Assembly: GCA_964601085.1 (NCBI GenBank)
Contig: CAZRLN010000039.1
Span: forward strand, 1 to 25,020
Reading direction: 5' to 3'
Length of the DNA stretch: 25,020 nucleotides
Source: UBA1444 sp964601085
GTDB taxonomy: Bacteria; Bacillota; Negativicutes; UBA1444
Shown here: piece by piece, positions 23,000 to 25,020 of the stretch
Layout: each line of letters opens with the position of its first letter
Position numbering within the stretch: position 1 is the first letter of the stretch
Position numbers and translations under genes: made by a program
The notes under the pieces: generated by a model
The model's database searches: none
Seen by the model: the letters and a program-made list of their open reading frames with translations, nothing else
What the model was told of the DNA's origin: nothing

Positions 23000-25020
23000 T
23001 TACCTCCCGGATTTGGCCGGAACTTGTTTCAGGCTGAGGGCGATGCGGTTGCGCGCCGTATCGACGCTCAAAATGACGACTTCCACAATGTCGCCGACGG
23101 ATACGATGTCCAACGGATGTCGGAACGGCTTGCTGCTGAGTTCGGAACGATGCAGCAGGCCGTTGATTTTTAGGCCGATGTCGACGAAAGCGCCGAAATC
23201 GGTCACGTTATGAACCGTTCCCTTGACAAGGGTTCCAGGGAGGAGATCCGCCAGATGAACGATGTTTTTGCGGGTCAGCGGCGGCGGCAGATCTTCCCGG
23301 GGGTCACGGCCCGGTTTGGCAAGTGCGTCCAGAATATCCCGCACCGTAGGTTCACCGGCGTCCAGTTCCCGGGCCAGCGCCGCAGCGTCGACTGATTTGA
23401 GCGCGACCTGCAGTTGCGGCAGGCGAGTGCGGTCCGTCAAATCCGCTTTGGCAAACCCCAGCCGGGTCAGAAGCGCTTCCGCCAACGTGTAGGATTCGGG
23501 GTGGACCGGCGTGTTGTCCAGCGGGTCCGCTGCCGCCGCGATTCGCAGAAATCCGGCGCACTGCGTGAACGCGGCCGGCCCGAGCCGGGGGATTTTCAGC
23601 AGTTCCTTGCGCCGGGTAAAGCGGCCGTTGGTATCCCGCCAGGCGACGATGTTTTTGGCGACGGGGCCCTGAATCCCGGCGACATGCCGCAATAGCTCGA
23701 CGGAAGCGGTGTTGAGATCGACGCCGACACGGTGGACCGCCGACTCGACGACTCCGTCGAGGGCTTCCAGCAACTCTTTCTGATCGACATCATGCTGGTA
23801 TTGGCCAACGCCGATGGCTTTGGGCTCGATTTTGACAAGTTCCGCCAGGGGATCCTGAACCCGCCGGGCGATGGATACGGCGCCCCGCAGCGTGACATCA
23901 AGGTCCGGAAGCTCCTCTTTGGCGAGTTTGGAGGCGGAATAGACGGAGGCGCCAGCTTCGTTGGCGATCACGTAATGCAGGGACAGGGAATGGTCGCGGA
24001 TCAAGCCGGCCAGAAATTCTTCCGTTTCATAAGAGGCAGTGCCGTTGCCGATTGCGGCCAGGGTCACCTTGTGGCGGCGGATGAGCTCCAGCATCAGTTT
24101 GGCGGGGGACTCGCGCTGGGCGGCGCTGTGCGTCAGATAAAAGACGGTGGTGGCCAGGACACTGCCCTGAGGGTTGACGATGGCCGCCTTGCAGCCGGTC
24201 CGATAGCCTGGATCCAGCCCCAACACGGTGTGCCCGGCCAGCGGCGGAATCAGCAGGAGTTGCCGCAGATTGCGCCCGAACAGATGAATGGCCTGTTTTT
24301 CAGCATTCTCGGTTAGGAGACTGCGAACTTCGCGCTCCATGGCCGGGAACAGCAGCCGTTTGCAACTGTCTTGCACCGCTTCGCTGATGTCGGCTTGCCA
24401 CAGAGAAGGGGAAACGAAAACTGCACGGAAAACCAGCTCGGTAAGAGTCTCCTGGGGAATTTCAAAATGAACCTTGAGCGCTTTTTTTGTTTCACCGCGA
24501 TTGACGGCGAGAATACGGTGGGAAGGCATGTGGTTGACAGCCTCCCGGTACTCCTTGTAGTTCAGGAACTCGGGGGCCTCATTGTCCGGTACCGCCAAAG
24601 TCGTCGACAACGCGGCGGTCTTCCAAATTTCACGCCGCAGCAGCGTCCGCAGGTCCGCTCGCTCGGCGATGGTTTCGGCGAAAATGTCCCGGGCGCCGGA
24701 CAAAGCGTCTTCCGCATTTGCCACGCCGGTTTCGGCATTGATGAATCCGGCTGCGATAGCCAGGCGGTCGGCGGCAGGCGGATCGGCCTGGGCCAACATC
24801 CGTTCCGCCAGCGGTTCCAGGCCTTTTTCCCGGGCAATCTGGGCCCGGGTTCTTTTCTTGGGGCGGAACGGCAGATACAGGTCTTCGAGCTCCTGCAGCT
24901 TTTGGGCGGTTTCGATCGCCGCCGCCAATTCGGCGGTCAATTTGCCCTGGGATTCGATTACGGACCGAATTTCCTCCTGACGTTTGCCGACGTTGCGGAG
25001 GTATTGCATCCGCTCGTCAA
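23000..25020 (-). CDS. tex: Tex transcription accessory protein (N-terminus beyond the window)
   Basis: At least 673 residues of a Tex protein are visible, and the frame stays open to the window's right edge. The visible N-terminus (DERMQYLRNVGKRQEEI) matches an internal part of Tex_N, so about 50-70 residues are probably missing; the ATG at 25009 is not the true start. Domains in order are the Tex_N helical region with LEDLYLPFRPKKRTRA, a YqgF/RNase H-like domain at GLDPGYRTGCKAAIV (about 264-278 from that ATG), helix-hairpin-helix segments (NTASVELLRHVAGI and IPRLGPAAF) and a C-terminal S1 RNA-binding domain (about 590-665, with VTDFGAFVDIGL). Tex binds nucleic acid and RNA polymerase and affects transcription and stress survival. 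No feature looks damaged. Confidence 0.95.
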   Translation of the reverse strand, partial: DERMQYLRNVGKRQEEIRSVIESQGKLTAELAAAIETAQKLQELEDLYLPFRPKKRTRAQIAREKGLEPLAERMLAQADPPAADRLAIAAGFINAETGVANAEDALSGARDIFAETIAERADLRTLLRREIWKTAALSTTLAVPDNEAPEFLNYKEYREAVNHMPSHRILAVNRGETKKALKVHFEIPQETLTELVFRAVFVSPSLWQADISEAVQDSCKRLLFPAMEREVRSLLTENAEKQAIHLFGRNLRQLLLIPPLAGHTVLGLDPGYRTGCKAAIVNPQGSVLATTVFYLTHSAAQRESPAKLMLELIRRHKVTLAAIGNGTASYETEEFLAGLIRDHSLSLHYVIANEAGASVYSASKLAKEELPDLDVTLRGAVSIARRVQDPLAELVKIEPKAIGVGQYQHDVDQKELLEALDGVVESAVHRVGVDLNTASVELLRHVAGIQGPVAKNIVAWRDTNGRFTRRKELLKIPRLGPAAFTQCAGFLRIAAAADPLDNTPVHPESYTLAEALLTRLGFAKADLTDRTRLPQLQVALKSVDAAALARELDAGEPTVRDILDALAKPGRDPREDLPPPLTRKNIVHLADLLPGTLVKGTVHNVTDFGAFVDIGLKINGLLHRSELSSKPFRHPLDIVSVGDIVEVVILSVDTARNRIALSLKQVPAKSGR

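Overview
The window is about 25 kb of gene-dense, moderately GC-rich bacterial chromosome (GC judged by eye, not computed). Strong GGAGG-type ribosome binding sites, many GTG starts, an electron-bifurcating [FeFe] hydrogenase, a Rex-type operator and a sigma-54/AcoR-type acetoin dehydrogenase operon point to a strictly anaerobic Firmicute. The mix would suit the Negativicutes (Sporomusa-like acetogens or fermenters), but that placement is inference from gene content. No rRNA, tRNA, CRISPR array, insertion sequence or prophage gene was seen.

Layout. (1) 1-2191: the start of an unknown leftward gene at the left edge, a zinc-dependent phospholipase C-like protein (+), and a convergent MGDG-synthase/UgtP-type diacylglycerol glycosyltransferase (-). 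The last two share a bidirectional terminator. (2) 2437-7131: a Rex-type operator and sigma-A promoter, then hydC-hydB-hydA for the NADH/ferredoxin bifurcating hydrogenase and two small stand-alone [2Fe-2S] thioredoxin-fold proteins. The block ends at a 17-bp hairpin with a TTCG loop. (3) 7221-7784 (-): an exported, extremely His/Arg/Glu/Gln-rich protein of unknown function. (4) 7959-13267 (+): a tightly coupled seven-gene envelope-glycan operon. It encodes a GT39/ArnT-like membrane protein, a dolichol-phosphate-mannose-synthase-like GT2, a DUF2304 protein, an SMR/ArnE-like protein, a FemAB-like acyltransferase, a methyltransferase and a NodB-type polysaccharide deacetylase. (5) 13277-14614 (-): an MFS transporter. 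(6) 15062-22364 (+): an acoR-type sigma-54 activator interrupted by an in-frame TGA, a near-perfect -24/-12 promoter with upstream repeats, then a Lin0512-family gene, acoA, acoB, acoX, acoC and a DUF6506-like gene. (7) 22377-25020 (-): a LysE-family exporter behind the transcription accessory gene tex, which runs off the right edge.

How the parts fit. Rex senses NADH/NAD+, so placing the bifurcating hydrogenase under it would couple H2 metabolism to redox state. The aco operon would oxidise acetoin to acetyl-CoA and acetaldehyde and produce NADH. Its E3 subunit is not in the window and must be supplied elsewhere. The glycan operon looks able to make, flip and transfer lipid-linked sugars and then modify a surface polymer. 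Points most worth a second look are the nonsense codon just before Walker A of the activator, the glycan operon with exosortase-system-like FemAB and deacetylase genes but no exosortase nearby, the His/Arg-rich exported protein, and the two small uncharacterised families bracketing the aco genes.
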